Positions 28,507 through 36,709 of a DNA stretch of 64,000 nt are shown here, piece after piece. The position numbers were made by a program, and so were the translations under genes. This DNA is from Massilia agrisoli (GTDB lineage: Bacteria; Pseudomonadota; Gammaproteobacteria; Burkholderiales; Burkholderiaceae_D), in contig NZ_JAJHPV010000021.1 of NCBI RefSeq assembly GCF_020831365.1, forward strand, positions 186,001 to 250,000, given 5' to 3'. Below the pieces are notes generated by a model that was given only the letters and a program-made list of their open reading frames with translations, ran no database searches and was not told where the DNA came from. Position 1 is the stretch's first letter. Every line of letters starts with the position of its first letter.

Positions 28507-29688
28507 TTACGGTTGCAAACGCTGCCGTGTCCAGCTGCCGTCTTGCAGCGTGTACACGATGCGGTCATGGAAACGCGAGCGGCGTCCCTGCCAGAACTCG
28601 ATGCGCTCGGGCACAAGACGGAAACCGCCCCAGTGGTCCGGGCGCGGCGGCTGCTCGCCATACTGCTGTGCTACGGATTCGTATTGCTGCTCCAGTGCCT
28701 CGCGGCTGCCGATCGGCGCGCTTTGCGAGGACGCGATTGCGGCCAGCCGGCTCTTCAGCGGGCGGCTGTGGAAATATTGGTCGCTTTCCGCGGGTGACGT
28801 GCGCTCCACCCTCCCTTCGATGCGAATCTGGCGTTCAAGTTCGCTCCAGAAGAAGAGAAGCGAGGCATATGGATTTTGCTCAAGCTGGCGGCCCTTCTGG
28901 CTGTCGTAATTCGTGTACCAGGTGAAGCCGCGCTGGTCGAACTGCTTGACCAGCACGATGCGCGACGTCGGCCGTCCGCGCTCGTCCACGGTCGATACGC
29001 CCATCGCATTGGGCTCGTTCACCTGCGCCTTCAGCGCCTCATCGAACCACATGCCGAACTGCTGGATCGGGTCGGCGTCGACGTCGTTTTCCGACAGGCT
29101 GGCCTGGCCGTAATCCTTGCGCAGGTGGGCCACCGCCTCGCCGGTCAGGGCAGCCGGTGCAATCCCGCGCCGCGCCTGCATCGCTTCGCCCAGGCTGGCC
29201 ATCTGGCCGGCGCTGAACAGGCGCTTGGCCATCGGTGCGATATGGCCTTCCTCGCGCTCCATGTGGGCCGTGTAGCGCTCGGTAAATTCGCGCACGTCGG
29301 CCGCCGACAGCGCCTGCGCGGCGCCGTCGGCAATCGGGCGCAGCTGCTCATGCAGGCGCTGCCACAGCGCGTCCATCTTGTCATGGTCGTCGATGATGCC
29401 GGGTGCCAGCGACGCCAGCAAGGCCGCGTCTTCTCCCTGCGCCACCTCGCGCAGCATCGGGATCAGGTTCTGCTCCTCATCTTCATGGTGCAGGTGGGCC
29501 GCCTTGTCGAAATAGCGGATCACCGCAGCAGCCGCCTGGCGCGCCTGTTCGTCGGCGCCATGTTGGGGCAGGTGGTCGAGCAGCTTTTGCATGGTGGCAA
29601 GCTGCTTGCGGATGCGGTCGTGGCAATGCTTGAGCACGGCGATCGGCTGGTCGAACCCGGGTGCTGCGTCAAGGAGGGCATTGGTCAT
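28507..29688 (-). CDS. pdxH: Hemerythrin-like domain fused to pyridoxamine 5'-phosphate oxidase
   Basis: 393 residues, almost twice the usual PdxH length. Residues about 10-165 form an HHE/hemerythrin-like four-helix domain with candidate di-iron ligands H21/H23, H65-H68 with E71/E72, H102, H142 with E146, and H149. Residues about 185-393 are a complete PdxH: AHLRKDYGQASLSENDVDADP, the FMN segment RIVLVKQFDQRGFTWYTNYD, SRPLKSRLAAIAS and the C-terminal EFWQGRRSRFHDRIVY. PdxH oxidises PNP/PMP to PLP with O2. The frame is continuous. A GTG at codon 186 after GCGAGGCG could allow internal initiation of PdxH alone. Confidence 0.92.
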   Translation of the reverse strand: MTNALLDAAPGFDQPIAVLKHCHDRIRKQLATMQKLLDHLPQHGADEQARQAAAAVIRYFDKAAHLHHEDEEQNLIPMLREVAQGEDAALLASLAPGIIDDHDKMDALWQRLHEQLRPIADGAAQALSAADVREFTERYTAHMEREEGHIAPMAKRLFSAGQMASLGEAMQARRGIAPAALTGEAVAHLRKDYGQASLSENDVDADPIQQFGMWFDEALKAQVNEPNAMGVSTVDERGRPTSRIVLVKQFDQRGFTWYTNYDSQKGRQLEQNPYASLLFFWSELERQIRIEGRVERTSPAESDQYFHSRPLKSRLAAIASSQSAPIGSREALEQQYESVAQQYGEQPPRPDHWGGFRLVPERIEFWQGRRSRFHDRIVYTLQDGSWTRQRLQP

Positions 29689-29765
29689 GTCAGGCTTTCA
29701 ATTAGTGCTAAGTGTAATCACATTTTAGAACAGTGCGAACCGCAGTGTCCGTTTACAATGCGGGG

Positions 29766-30641
29766 ATGAATACCATCAACACCCATATCTTCACGGACGA
29801 GGCTGGCGAGGTCGATTTCGCCCGGCGTTTCGGCGGTATCGCGCGGCTGTATGGCGACGCGGCGCTGGAGCGTTTCCGCGCAACGCATGTGTGCGTGATC
29901 GGCGTCGGCGGGGTCGGCTCCTGGATCGTCGAAGCGCTGGCGCGCAGCGCCATCGGCCAGCTGACCCTGATCGACCTGGACAACGTGGCCGAGTCGAATA
30001 TCAACCGCCAGATCCAGGCCCTGTCCGGCACCATCGGCCAGGCCAAGATCGGCGCGCTGGCCGAGCGTATCGCCCAGATCAATCCTTTCTGCCGGGTCAA
30101 CCTGGTCGAGGACTTCATCGAACCCGATAACCTCGAACACATGGTCGGCGGACGCGGCTATGACTTTTTGATCGACGCCATCGATTCCGTCAAATCGAAA
30201 GCCGCGGTCATTGCCTACTGCCGCGACCATGCGATTCCCATGATCACCATCGGCAGCGCCGGCGGGAAAATCGACCCGACCCGGATCGACATCCGCGACC
30301 TCAGCAAGACCGAGCAGGAACCCTTGCTGAAAATGGTGCGCAAGCGCCTGCGCAGCCAGTACGGCTTTCCGCGCAGCCTCAAAACCAAATTCAATATCGA
30401 TGCGGTATTCTCGATGGAACCGCTGGCCATGCCGGCCGAAGGCGGGGCCTGCGACATCGATGAGGGCGCGGCCGGCATTACCGGCCTGAACTGCGCTGGC
30501 TTCGGCTCCAGCATGGTGGTCACCGCCACCTTTGGCATGGTTGCCGCAGGCCACTTGCTGCGCAAACTGGCGGCCGACGCCAACGCCGCAGGCGAGCCGC
30601 AGCAAGCCGCTGTGCAGAGCGATGCAGCCGCGTTATCATAA
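29766..30641 (+). CDS. tcdA: tRNA threonylcarbamoyladenosine dehydratase
   Basis: 291 residues, E1-like ThiF/MoeB fold with VIGVGGVGSWIVEALARS and LIDLDNVAESNINRQ for ATP and adenylation; IDAIDSVKSKA follows. TcdA (CsdL) cyclises t6A37 to ct6A on tRNAs that read ANN codons. ATG 29766 is used because family homology begins there; an extension of 11 codons upstream is not conserved. Diverges from the pdxH fusion. Linked in pathway to tsaC at 18.8 kb, though not in operon. Confidence 0.93.
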   Translation: MNTINTHIFTDEAGEVDFARRFGGIARLYGDAALERFRATHVCVIGVGGVGSWIVEALARSAIGQLTLIDLDNVAESNINRQIQALSGTIGQAKIGALAERIAQINPFCRVNLVEDFIEPDNLEHMVGGRGYDFLIDAIDSVKSKAAVIAYCRDHAIPMITIGSAGGKIDPTRIDIRDLSKTEQEPLLKMVRKRLRSQYGFPRSLKTKFNIDAVFSMEPLAMPAEGGACDIDEGAAGITGLNCAGFGSSMVVTATFGMVAAGHLLRKLAADANAAGEPQQAAVQSDAAALS

Positions 30642-30688
30642 GCACAGGATAATCGCGTTTTGACCACCTTTCAAAGAAAGATCACCAC

Positions 30689-31276
30689 ATGATTCGCAGC
30701 TCCATCTTGTTCGCCATGCTGAGCGCCGCAAGCGCGCTGGCCCAGGCCCAGTCGACTGGCACGGACACCCACGCGCAAGCCCAGGCGCAGTCGCAGGCGG
30801 CAACCGATCCTGCCGCGCAGGCCGCGGCCATTGCCCAGCCGGCCCAGCCAGCACAAGCTACCGCGCCAGTCGCCCAGCCAGCCCCGGCGGCAGCGCCTGC
30901 GGTGGCCGCCGCGCCAGCCGAGCCTGCGCTCGATCCGCTGGTCACCAAAGACACCAAAGTCGGCACCGGCCCCGAAGCGTCCGTCGGCGCCAAGGTATTG
31001 GTCAACTACACCGGCTGGTTCTACAAGCCGATGGCCAAAAACCAGCGCGGCCGCCAGTTCGATACTTCGATCGGCCGCGAACCGCTTGAGTTCCAGCTGG
31101 GCGCCGGACGGGTCATCAAGGGTTGGGACCAGGGCGTGGCGGGCATGAAGGTGGGCGGCAAGCGCACCCTGATCATCCCGAGCCACCTGGCCTACGGCAA
31201 GCGCGGCGCCGGCGGCGGCATGATCCCGCCGGACTCGGACCTGATTTTCGAGGTGGAACTGCTGCAGGTGAAGTAA
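30689..31276 (+). CDS. Secreted FKBP-type peptidyl-prolyl isomerase
   Basis: 195 residues. Signal peptide [20 protein letters not shown], then about 50 residues of Gln/Ala/Pro-rich linker, then a complete FKBP domain (about 95-195): [37 protein letters not shown] and [17 protein letters not shown]. Likely a periplasmic chaperone-isomerase. cysK follows after 34 bases on the same strand. Confidence 0.92.
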   Translation: MIRSSILFAMLSAASALAQAQSTGTDTHAQAQAQSQAATDPAAQAAAIAQPAQPAQATAPVAQPAPAAAPAVAAAPAEPALDPLVTKDTKVGTGPEASVGAKVLVNYTGWFYKPMAKNQRGRQFDTSIGREPLEFQLGAGRVIKGWDQGVAGMKVGGKRTLIIPSHLAYGKRGAGGGMIPPDSDLIFEVELLQVK

Positions 31277-31310
31277 GTCAAATCGATAACGAACCGGTGG
31301 GAGACATGTC

Positions 31311-32240
31311 ATGAGAATTGCAAACGACGTCACTGAATTAATCGGCAACACCCCGCTGGTCCGTATCCGCAACCTTGGCCGCGACGCCGGCGCGCAGATC
31401 GTGGCCAAGCTGGAATTCCACAATCCGGCCCACAGCGTCAAAGACCGTATCGGCCTGGCAATGATCGAGGCGGCCGAGGCGGCCGGCCTGATCGGCCCGG
31501 ACACCGTCATCGTCGAACCAACCAGCGGCAACACCGGCATCGCCCTGGCAATGGTGTGCGCCGCGCGCGGCTACCGCTGCAAGCTGGTGATGCCCGAAAC
31601 CATGAGCACCGAGCGCCGCACCTTGCTGCGCGCCTACGGGGCCGAGCTGGTGCTGACCCCGGGGGCGGAAGGCATGCTGGGCGCGATCCGCCGCGCCGAA
31701 GAACTGGTGGCCGGTAACCCGAGCCACTTCATGCCCCAGCAATTCAACAATCCGGCCAATCCCGAGGTGCACCGCCGCACCACCGCCGAGGAAATCTGGC
31801 GCGACACCGATGGCCAGGTCGACATCCTGGTCGCCGGTGTCGGCACGGGCGGCACCATCACGGGCGTGAGCGAAGTCATCAAGTCGCGCAAGCCGGGGTT
31901 CCAGGCCATTGCCGTCGAGCCGGAAGCCTCGCCGATGCTGTCCAAAGGCACCAAAGGCCCGCACCCGATCCAGGGCATCGGCGCCGGCTTCATTCCGGCC
32001 GTGCTCAATGTCCATGCGTATGACGAAGTCATTTGCGTCAGCAACGACAATGCCTTCGAGACCGCGCGCGCGGCGGCGCGTGGCGAAGGGCTGTTGGTCG
32101 GCATCTCGGCCGGCGCGGCGCTGTGGGCCGCGCTGCAGGTGGCGCACCGGCCCGAAAACGCGGGCAAGCTGATCGTGACCATCATCCCGTCCTTCGGCGA
32201 GCGCTACCTGAGTACGCCGTTGTACGCCAACCTGGCTTAG
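31311..32240 (+). CDS. cysK: Cysteine synthase A (O-acetylserine sulfhydrylase)
   Basis: 309 residues. The PLP lysine lies in [12 protein letters not shown], followed by the substrate loop [11 protein letters not shown] and the phosphate loop [10 protein letters not shown]. Makes cysteine from O-acetylserine and sulfide. GGTGGGAGACATGTC gives the ribosome-binding site. Its stop overlaps the stop of the convergent CDF gene by 4 bases (TTAG). Confidence 0.95.
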   Translation: MRIANDVTELIGNTPLVRIRNLGRDAGAQIVAKLEFHNPAHSVKDRIGLAMIEAAEAAGLIGPDTVIVEPTSGNTGIALAMVCAARGYRCKLVMPETMSTERRTLLRAYGAELVLTPGAEGMLGAIRRAEELVAGNPSHFMPQQFNNPANPEVHRRTTAEEIWRDTDGQVDILVAGVGTGGTITGVSEVIKSRKPGFQAIAVEPEASPMLSKGTKGPHPIQGIGAGFIPAVLNVHAYDEVICVSNDNAFETARAAARGEGLLVGISAGAALWAALQVAHRPENAGKLIVTIIPSFGERYLSTPLYANLA

Positions 32241-33184
32241 TGATCGTGATCGTGCCCGTTCAGGGCGCACGCGTGGTCGGTGGTGCCCTGTTCCATCTGC
32301 AGGGTGCAGTGATGGATTGCAAAGTTCTCTTTCAGTCCAGCGGTGATCGCGTCGAAGGCGTGGTCGCCCGGGTAGCTGCCCGGCATCACCAAGTGGACGG
32401 TGAGGGCGTTTTCGGTGGTGCTCATGGCCCAGATGTGCAGGTCATGGATATCGCTCACGCCGGGCTGGCTGCGCAGGAATGCCGACACCTTCTCGGCATC
32501 GACATTGGGGGGCACCGCGCCCAGCACCAGCTGCATCGACTCGCGCAGCAAGCCCCAGGTACTCATTAAAATCAGCAGCACGATCACCAGGCTGGCCGCC
32601 GGGTCGAGCCAGGTCCAGCCGGTGCCCATGATCACCAGCCCGGACACCACCACGCCCAGCGAGATGGCCGCGTCCGCCGCCATGTGCTGGTAGGCGCCGC
32701 GGATGTTCAGGTCGTTCTTGCTGCCGGCCATGAACAGCCAGGCCGACACGCCGTTGATCGCCACGCCGATGGCCGCCACCACCGACACCGTGACACCCGC
32801 CACCGGCGCCGGATTGGCCAGGCGCTGCACCGCTTCCCAGCCGATCGCGCCGCAGGCCAGCATCAGCAGCAGGGCGTTGAGCACCGCCGCCAGGATCGAA
32901 CTGCTGCGCAGCCCGTAGGTATAGCGTTCGGTGGTCGCGCTCTTCGCCAGCATTGCCGCGCCCCAGGCCAGCACCAGTCCCAGCACGTCGGACAGGTTGT
33001 GGCCGGCGTCCGCCATCAGCGCAGTCGAGTTGGCAATGAAACCGTAGGTGAATTCGATCGCGACAAAGATCGTGTTCAGGCCAATGGCCAGCGCGAACGC
33101 GCGGTTGTTTCCATCCGGCGAAATATGGTGGTGATGGTGGTGACCGTGGCCGTGGCCGTGGTGATCGTGATGGTCGTGCGGCAT
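32237..33184 (-). CDS. Cation diffusion facilitator transporter, zinc-exporter type
   Basis: 315 residues, CzcD/ZitB-like. The first 20 residues contain 13 histidines, and six membrane helices follow (starting [16 protein letters not shown]). The metal-site motif [14 protein letters not shown] in TM2 (HxxxD) and [10 protein letters not shown] in TM5 mark the zinc/cadmium type; the C-terminal ferredoxin-like domain ends [10 protein letters not shown]. It exports Zn2+ or similar ions in exchange for protons. One base separates it from the TraM-like gene stop, so it is the last gene of the pncC operon. Confidence 0.93.
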   Translation of the reverse strand: MPHDHHDHHGHGHGHHHHHHISPDGNNRAFALAIGLNTIFVAIEFTYGFIANSTALMADAGHNLSDVLGLVLAWGAAMLAKSATTERYTYGLRSSSILAAVLNALLLMLACGAIGWEAVQRLANPAPVAGVTVSVVAAIGVAINGVSAWLFMAGSKNDLNIRGAYQHMAADAAISLGVVVSGLVIMGTGWTWLDPAASLVIVLLILMSTWGLLRESMQLVLGAVPPNVDAEKVSAFLRSQPGVSDIHDLHIWAMSTTENALTVHLVMPGSYPGDHAFDAITAGLKENFAIHHCTLQMEQGTTDHACALNGHDHDH

Positions 33185-33185
33185 G

Positions 33186-33689
33186 TCAGGGTTTCTGCAT
33201 CTCGGACTGGATCAGCTTGCGGCTCTTGGCGTCCAGTTTTTCGACGGCGCGCGCCATCTTGTCGGCGTCAGCGAGCGCCCTGGTTTGTTCCGGGGTCAGC
33301 TCCTTCGCCTGCACGATGGGCGCGGGCGGCGGGGGAGGGCGGAAGAAGGCAGCCTGGCCGAGCAGCACCAGCACCGCGCCCAGCAGGGCGGCGCCGCCGG
33401 CGATGGCGATCACCCGCCGGTCGCCATCGAGCGGCCCGGCATTGGCCGGCTTGGCAGGCGCAGGCGCCGGGCGCGCGGCTGCCGGGCGCGGAATGTGCCC
33501 GCCATCCTGCAGTGCCTGCACCTGGCCCGCCAGTTCGCGGGTGGCCTCGTCGAGCAGCGCCACATGGCGCTCGACCGCTTCGGCCAGCACGGCTTCGTTC
33601 AGGGCGACCAGGGCAAACACGGGGTCGTCGACGTCGATCTTGACGCCGGTCTTTTCAAACACCAGGGTGCGCAGTTTTTGCTGGTCCAT
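33186..33689 (-). CDS. TraM-like membrane protein of conjugation type
   Basis: 167 residues. The N-terminal VFEKTGVKIDVDDPVFALVALNE resembles the start of TraM of IncP-type plasmids, where a TGV-x-DDPI pattern is followed by an NE helix; a coiled-coil helix follows (about 30-62), an Ala/Pro-rich linker, one membrane helix (93-115) and a Pro-rich then charged C-terminal tail. The function in conjugation is not well defined. It starts five bases after the TraL-like stop. Recognition is from memory of IncP TraM and moderately certain. Confidence 0.65.
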   Translation of the reverse strand: MDQQKLRTLVFEKTGVKIDVDDPVFALVALNEAVLAEAVERHVALLDEATRELAGQVQALQDGGHIPRPAAARPAPAPAKPANAGPLDGDRRVIAIAGGAALLGAVLVLLGQAAFFRPPPPPAPIVQAKELTPEQTRALADADKMARAVEKLDAKSRKLIQSEMQKP

Positions 33690-33694
33690 GCCGC

Positions 33695-34423
33695 TTACCA
33701 CTGCACTTTGTCGAGTTGGTCGAACAGGTCGCGGAACACCACCTTGATGCGCTGCTTTTCCATCACGTTGAACTTCTCGCTGGCGCGCACTTCTTCTGCG
33801 GTCAGGCGGGCGATGTTCATCTTCTTGAGGTCGGCGCCGAAGGTGTCTGCGTTGCGCTGCGACAGCACCACCCGTCCGACCACGCGCCCGGCGTTGTCGG
33901 CGTAGGTGTTGGACTCGGTAAATTGCTTGCCGCTGGCCGATTGCAGCAGGCCGAAATGTTCGTTCTCCCACAGCACCAGGGGCACATTGGTCGACTTGGC
34001 AGTCGACACGAAACCCATCGCGGTGTCGTGCAGGGTGTCGCCGCCGCCCACGATCACGTGGATGTACACCTTGCGGCCCGACTCCTCCAGCAGCGAGAAG
34101 CAGTCGTTCTCGAGCAGGTAGGCCATCAGCGGCGAGAAGGTGTTGGCGCCGTTGTCGACGACGCAGTTGCCTTCTTCTTCCAGGATGTCGATCATCAGGG
34201 CGTCGAAGCGCTTCGGGTCGATCATGCGGTTGTCCGTCATCACCGGCACGTGCTTCACGTTCATCGCCTTGTAGCGCGAGAAGGTGGCGTTTTCCTGGTC
34301 GGTATCGAAGCAGCGCAGCGGCTTCTCGTCCTTGCCGGCAAGCCATTGCGCGAGGATGGTCGATACCAGGGTCTTGCCGATGCCGCCCTTGCCCTGGAGG
34401 ATGAAGTGAACCGTGTTATGCAT
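33695..34423 (-). CDS. TraL-like P-loop ATPase (ParA/MinD superfamily)
   Basis: 242 residues. Deviant Walker A GKGGIGKT at residues 11-18, with LQGKGGIGKTLVSTILAQWL resembling IncP TraL, and further matches CFDTDQENATFSRYKA and VVDNGANTFSPLMAYLLEN (compare TraL DTDP-NATF-YKA and DNGASSFVPL). In plasmids TraL is encoded with TraK and TraM near oriT. Here no relaxase, coupling protein or mating-pore gene is present. GGAGCAATTCG precedes ATG 34423. A role in localisation of a membrane complex is possible, since the pair TraL-TraM is kept together. Confidence 0.8.
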   Translation of the reverse strand: MHNTVHFILQGKGGIGKTLVSTILAQWLAGKDEKPLRCFDTDQENATFSRYKAMNVKHVPVMTDNRMIDPKRFDALMIDILEEEGNCVVDNGANTFSPLMAYLLENDCFSLLEESGRKVYIHVIVGGGDTLHDTAMGFVSTAKSTNVPLVLWENEHFGLLQSASGKQFTESNTYADNAGRVVGRVVLSQRNADTFGADLKKMNIARLTAEEVRASEKFNVMEKQRIKVVFRDLFDQLDKVQW

Positions 34424-34461
34424 CGAATTGCTCCAAAATTAATGAATCCATCTGCCAGCAA

Positions 34462-35358
34462 CTAATGGCACTGGCCTTCGCCGCGGTCCGGCGCATTACC
34501 GTTCGGGAAGCCTTGATACTCGGCCTCCAGGAAAGCCCATTCATAGGCGCCGTCCTTCAGCACCAGCTTCAGCACGCCCGTGCGGCTATTGTCGCGCAGT
34601 TCGCTGTTGCGCAATGGTAACAAAAACGGCGTGGAATAGGCGCCGCCGGTGCCCACCACAAACTGGCGGATGCCGCGCGCGTCGTAGCGCGATGCGGCGT
34701 CCTGCGGGGCGAAGCGCTCGTAGTCGTGGTCGTGTCCCGACAGCACGATCTCGGCGCCCGCAGCGTGCAAGGCGCGCCACGCGTCGCCCATGCGCGCGAT
34801 GCTGCCATGTCCGCCAGAACTATACAGCGGGTGATGCCAGTAAGCGAGGATGCAGTGCGATGGATTGGCGGCCAGTTCCTGCTTCAGCCAGTCCAGCTGG
34901 ACGGCGGCAGGGCCGGGCCCGAGGTTGCTGTCGAGGGAGTACACCTGCCAGCTGCCGAGCTTGACGCGGTAATAGCCGGGGCCGGCGGCGCTGCCGAAAT
35001 AATCGAAGTAGCCGCGCGCGCCCGGCGTCAGGTATTCATGGTTGCCGGGCGCGGGCCAGGTACGGTCCTTGAAGCGGCCCCAGGTCGGGTGGTAGCAGTC
35101 GGTAAATTCGTGCAGCCTGCCGCGCGGGTATGTAATGTCGCCCAGCAGCAGCACCGCGGCGTTGCGGTTTAACGCCAGGCCCGCCTCGACCACCCTGGCA
35201 GTGGCGGCGGCACCCGACCACCTGGGGTCGGGGTGGTCGCACCAGGCAATGTCGCCCGCGGCGTACACGGTGTAGGCCTGTGCATGGGCAAGAGCGGCCG
35301 GGCCGGCGGCGCAGGCCGCCAACGCCAGCCTCAGCAAGGCAGTTGCCGTGCCTGCCAC
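34462..35358 (-). CDS. Secreted metallophosphoesterase, purple acid phosphatase-like
   Basis: 298 residues. Signal peptide ending AALAHAQA, then the calcineurin-like motif set AAGDI (block I), LLGDITYPRG, PGNHEY, YWHHPL and SGHDHDYERF, all metal ligands present. Lacks extra domains. Acts outside the cytoplasm on phosphoesters; substrate unknown. It starts at GTG 35358 directly after the pncC TAG, so translation is coupled; the TraL-like gene follows 38 bases downstream. Confidence 0.9.
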   Translation of the reverse strand: MAGTATALLRLALAACAAGPAALAHAQAYTVYAAGDIAWCDHPDPRWSGAAATARVVEAGLALNRNAAVLLLGDITYPRGRLHEFTDCYHPTWGRFKDRTWPAPGNHEYLTPGARGYFDYFGSAAGPGYYRVKLGSWQVYSLDSNLGPGPAAVQLDWLKQELAANPSHCILAYWHHPLYSSGGHGSIARMGDAWRALHAAGAEIVLSGHDHDYERFAPQDAASRYDARGIRQFVVGTGGAYSTPFLLPLRNSELRDNSRTGVLKLVLKDGAYEWAFLEAEYQGFPNGNAPDRGEGQCH

Positions 35359-35841
35359 CTATTCGATGAAACGCAACAGTCCCTGCAGCGCATGCACCAC
35401 GGTCTGTTCGCGCACGGCCTGGCGGTCACCCTGGAACACCAGGCGTTCCGTATAAGTATGGTCGCCCCTGGCCCAGCCGAAGCAGACCGTGCCGACCGGC
35501 TTGCCCGGCACCGCGCCGGTCGGCCCGGCAATGCCTGTGGTCGACAGCGCCACATGGGCATTGCTGTTGGCCAGCGCCCCGATCGCCATGGCCGCGGCCA
35601 CTTCTTCGCTGACCGCGCCCATCTGCGCGATCAGCGCTGCCGGCACGTCCAGCAATTCGGTTTTGGATGGATTGGAGTAGGCAACAAAGCCGCAGTCGAA
35701 CCAGCCGGTGGAGCCGGCGATTTCAGTGACGGCTTGCGAAATGCCGCCGCCGGTGCACGACTCGGCGGTTGCCAGCAGCAGGCCCTTGGCCTGCAGGGCC
35801 TGGCCAACCCGCGCGGCCAGGTCGAGAATGTCATTCGTCAC
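35359..35841 (-). CDS. pncC: Nicotinamide-nucleotide amidohydrolase PncC (CinA C-terminal type)
   Basis: 160 residues. Catalytic serine motif ATAESCTGGGISQ and STTGIAGPTG are typical of PncC, which deamidates NMN to nicotinate mononucleotide in NAD salvage. The start is GTG 35841, preceded by AAGGAGCGACAC at good spacing. It appears to be the first gene of a five-gene operon: pncC, phosphatase, TraL-like, TraM-like, CDF exporter. In many betaproteobacteria pncC follows thiL and pgpA; here thiL is 6 kb away and pgpA is absent. Confidence 0.94.
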   Translation of the reverse strand: MTNDILDLAARVGQALQAKGLLLATAESCTGGGISQAVTEIAGSTGWFDCGFVAYSNPSKTELLDVPAALIAQMGAVSEEVAAAMAIGALANSNAHVALSTTGIAGPTGAVPGKPVGTVCFGWARGDHTYTERLVFQGDRQAVREQTVVHALQGLLRFIE

Positions 35842-36157
35842 GTGTCGCTCCTTTGATCGAAATCGGTCATTTCTACTTTACCATGCGGTTCCCCGCAGCG
35901 AGCGTTCCGCCACGCTAAAATTGCCGAGCTGCCCCATCGGTAACAAAGGTACAATCCTATCCAATTATCACGAACGGGCGAGGGGCCATTGCGCGAGGGC
36001 AATCCCCGGCGCAAGACGTGCGCCGTTTCATTACCTCGCCTGCTATCCTGCTCCGCGCTTGTGCTTGTCACTTTCTACAGCATAATTCGCTTTTTTTGGA
36101 TTCACGATTGATGCCAGTTTTTCACGCCCGCCTCCGCAGCACAGCACCAGGTTGTTC
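35842..36157. other. Intergenic region between divergent pncC and yfiR genes
   Basis: 316 bases without a credible gene. The central part (35977-36040) can fold into a three-way junction described separately. GGTACAATCC at 35949-35958 resembles a -10 element but lacks a -35 at proper spacing. A run of seven T occurs at 36091-36097 without a preceding hairpin. Confidence 0.4.
35977..36040 (+). other. Candidate structured RNA (three-way junction)
   Basis: GGCGAGG (35977-35983) can pair with CCTCGCC (36034-36040), enclosing two hairpins: ATTGC-GCGAGG-GCAAT (35988-36003, flanked by GGCC/CCCC) and GGCGC-AAGACGT-GCGCC (36008-36024). The closing helix is perfect. It lies 118 bases before yfiR and could be a leader element or small RNA on either strand. 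It does not match any riboswitch consensus I know. Confidence 0.3.
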
Positions 36158-36709
36158 ATGGTTCGCGTGAGCCGCCGGGTTGCGGCCGGGTGCCTGGCGC
36201 TGTGCCTGACGGCTGCGGCCGGCCTGGCGCGTCCGCAGGCGCCGCTGGAAAGCGCGGTCAAGGCAGCCTACCTGTATAAGTTCGCGACCTTCGTGGAGTG
36301 GCCCGAGGGCAGCTTCGCACGTCCCGACAGCGTGCTGCAGATCGGCGTGGCCGGCAACGACGCACTGGCCGAGCACCTTGCGCGCACTGTCGGCGGACGC
36401 AGCGTCAATGGCCACGCCGTCGCCATCCGCAAGGTCAGGCGCGGCGAATCCACCGCCGGCCTGCACATCCTGTTCGTCGGCGTGCAAGACCGCGCCACCA
36501 TCGGCGATTACCTGCAGGCCGCGCGCGGCCAGTCGGTACTGACTGTCACCGACACCGACGAGGCGCTGGCGCTGGGCAGCATGGTCAATTTCGTCGTCGA
36601 CGGCCAGCGCCTGCGCTTCGAGGTGGCGCTCGAGAACGTCGCCACCAGCCGCCTGCGCATCAGCGCGCGCATGCTTGCCGCTGCCCTGCGCGTCGAGGGG
36701 GCCTCATGA
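36158..36709 (+). CDS. YfiR/DUF4154 family periplasmic protein
   Basis: 183 residues. Signal peptide (VAAGCLALCLTAAAGLARPQA), then the DUF4154 domain: ESAVKAAYLYKFATFVEWPE, LQIGVAGND and MVNFVVDGQRLRFEVALENV. In Pseudomonas YfiR is a periplasmic repressor that binds the CHASE8 domain of the cyclase YfiN. It overlaps the next gene by ATGA; that gene encodes a membrane kinase with a CHASE8-like periplasmic domain, a likely interaction partner. Confidence 0.88.
   Translation: MVRVSRRVAAGCLALCLTAAAGLARPQAPLESAVKAAYLYKFATFVEWPEGSFARPDSVLQIGVAGNDALAEHLARTVGGRSVNGHAVAIRKVRRGESTAGLHILFVGVQDRATIGDYLQAARGQSVLTVTDTDEALALGSMVNFVVDGQRLRFEVALENVATSRLRISARMLAAALRVEGAS

Noticed and set aside
28507-29688. 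Hemerythrin-PdxH as two genes joined by a frameshift
   Set aside because: The frame is continuous, codon use is even, and the linker (about residues 165-185) is a plausible interdomain stretch, so a true fusion is more likely.
32237-35841. Integrative conjugative element around the TraL/TraM pair
   Set aside because: No integrase, relaxase, attachment repeats, mating-pore genes or change in base composition were seen; flanking genes are ordinary chromosomal ones.
35842-36157. 6S RNA, SRP RNA or a known riboswitch in the pncC-yfiR gap
   Set aside because: The fold and sequence do not match the 6S bubble, the SRP tetraloop region, or TPP, SAH, c-di-GMP or cobalamin aptamers that I know.
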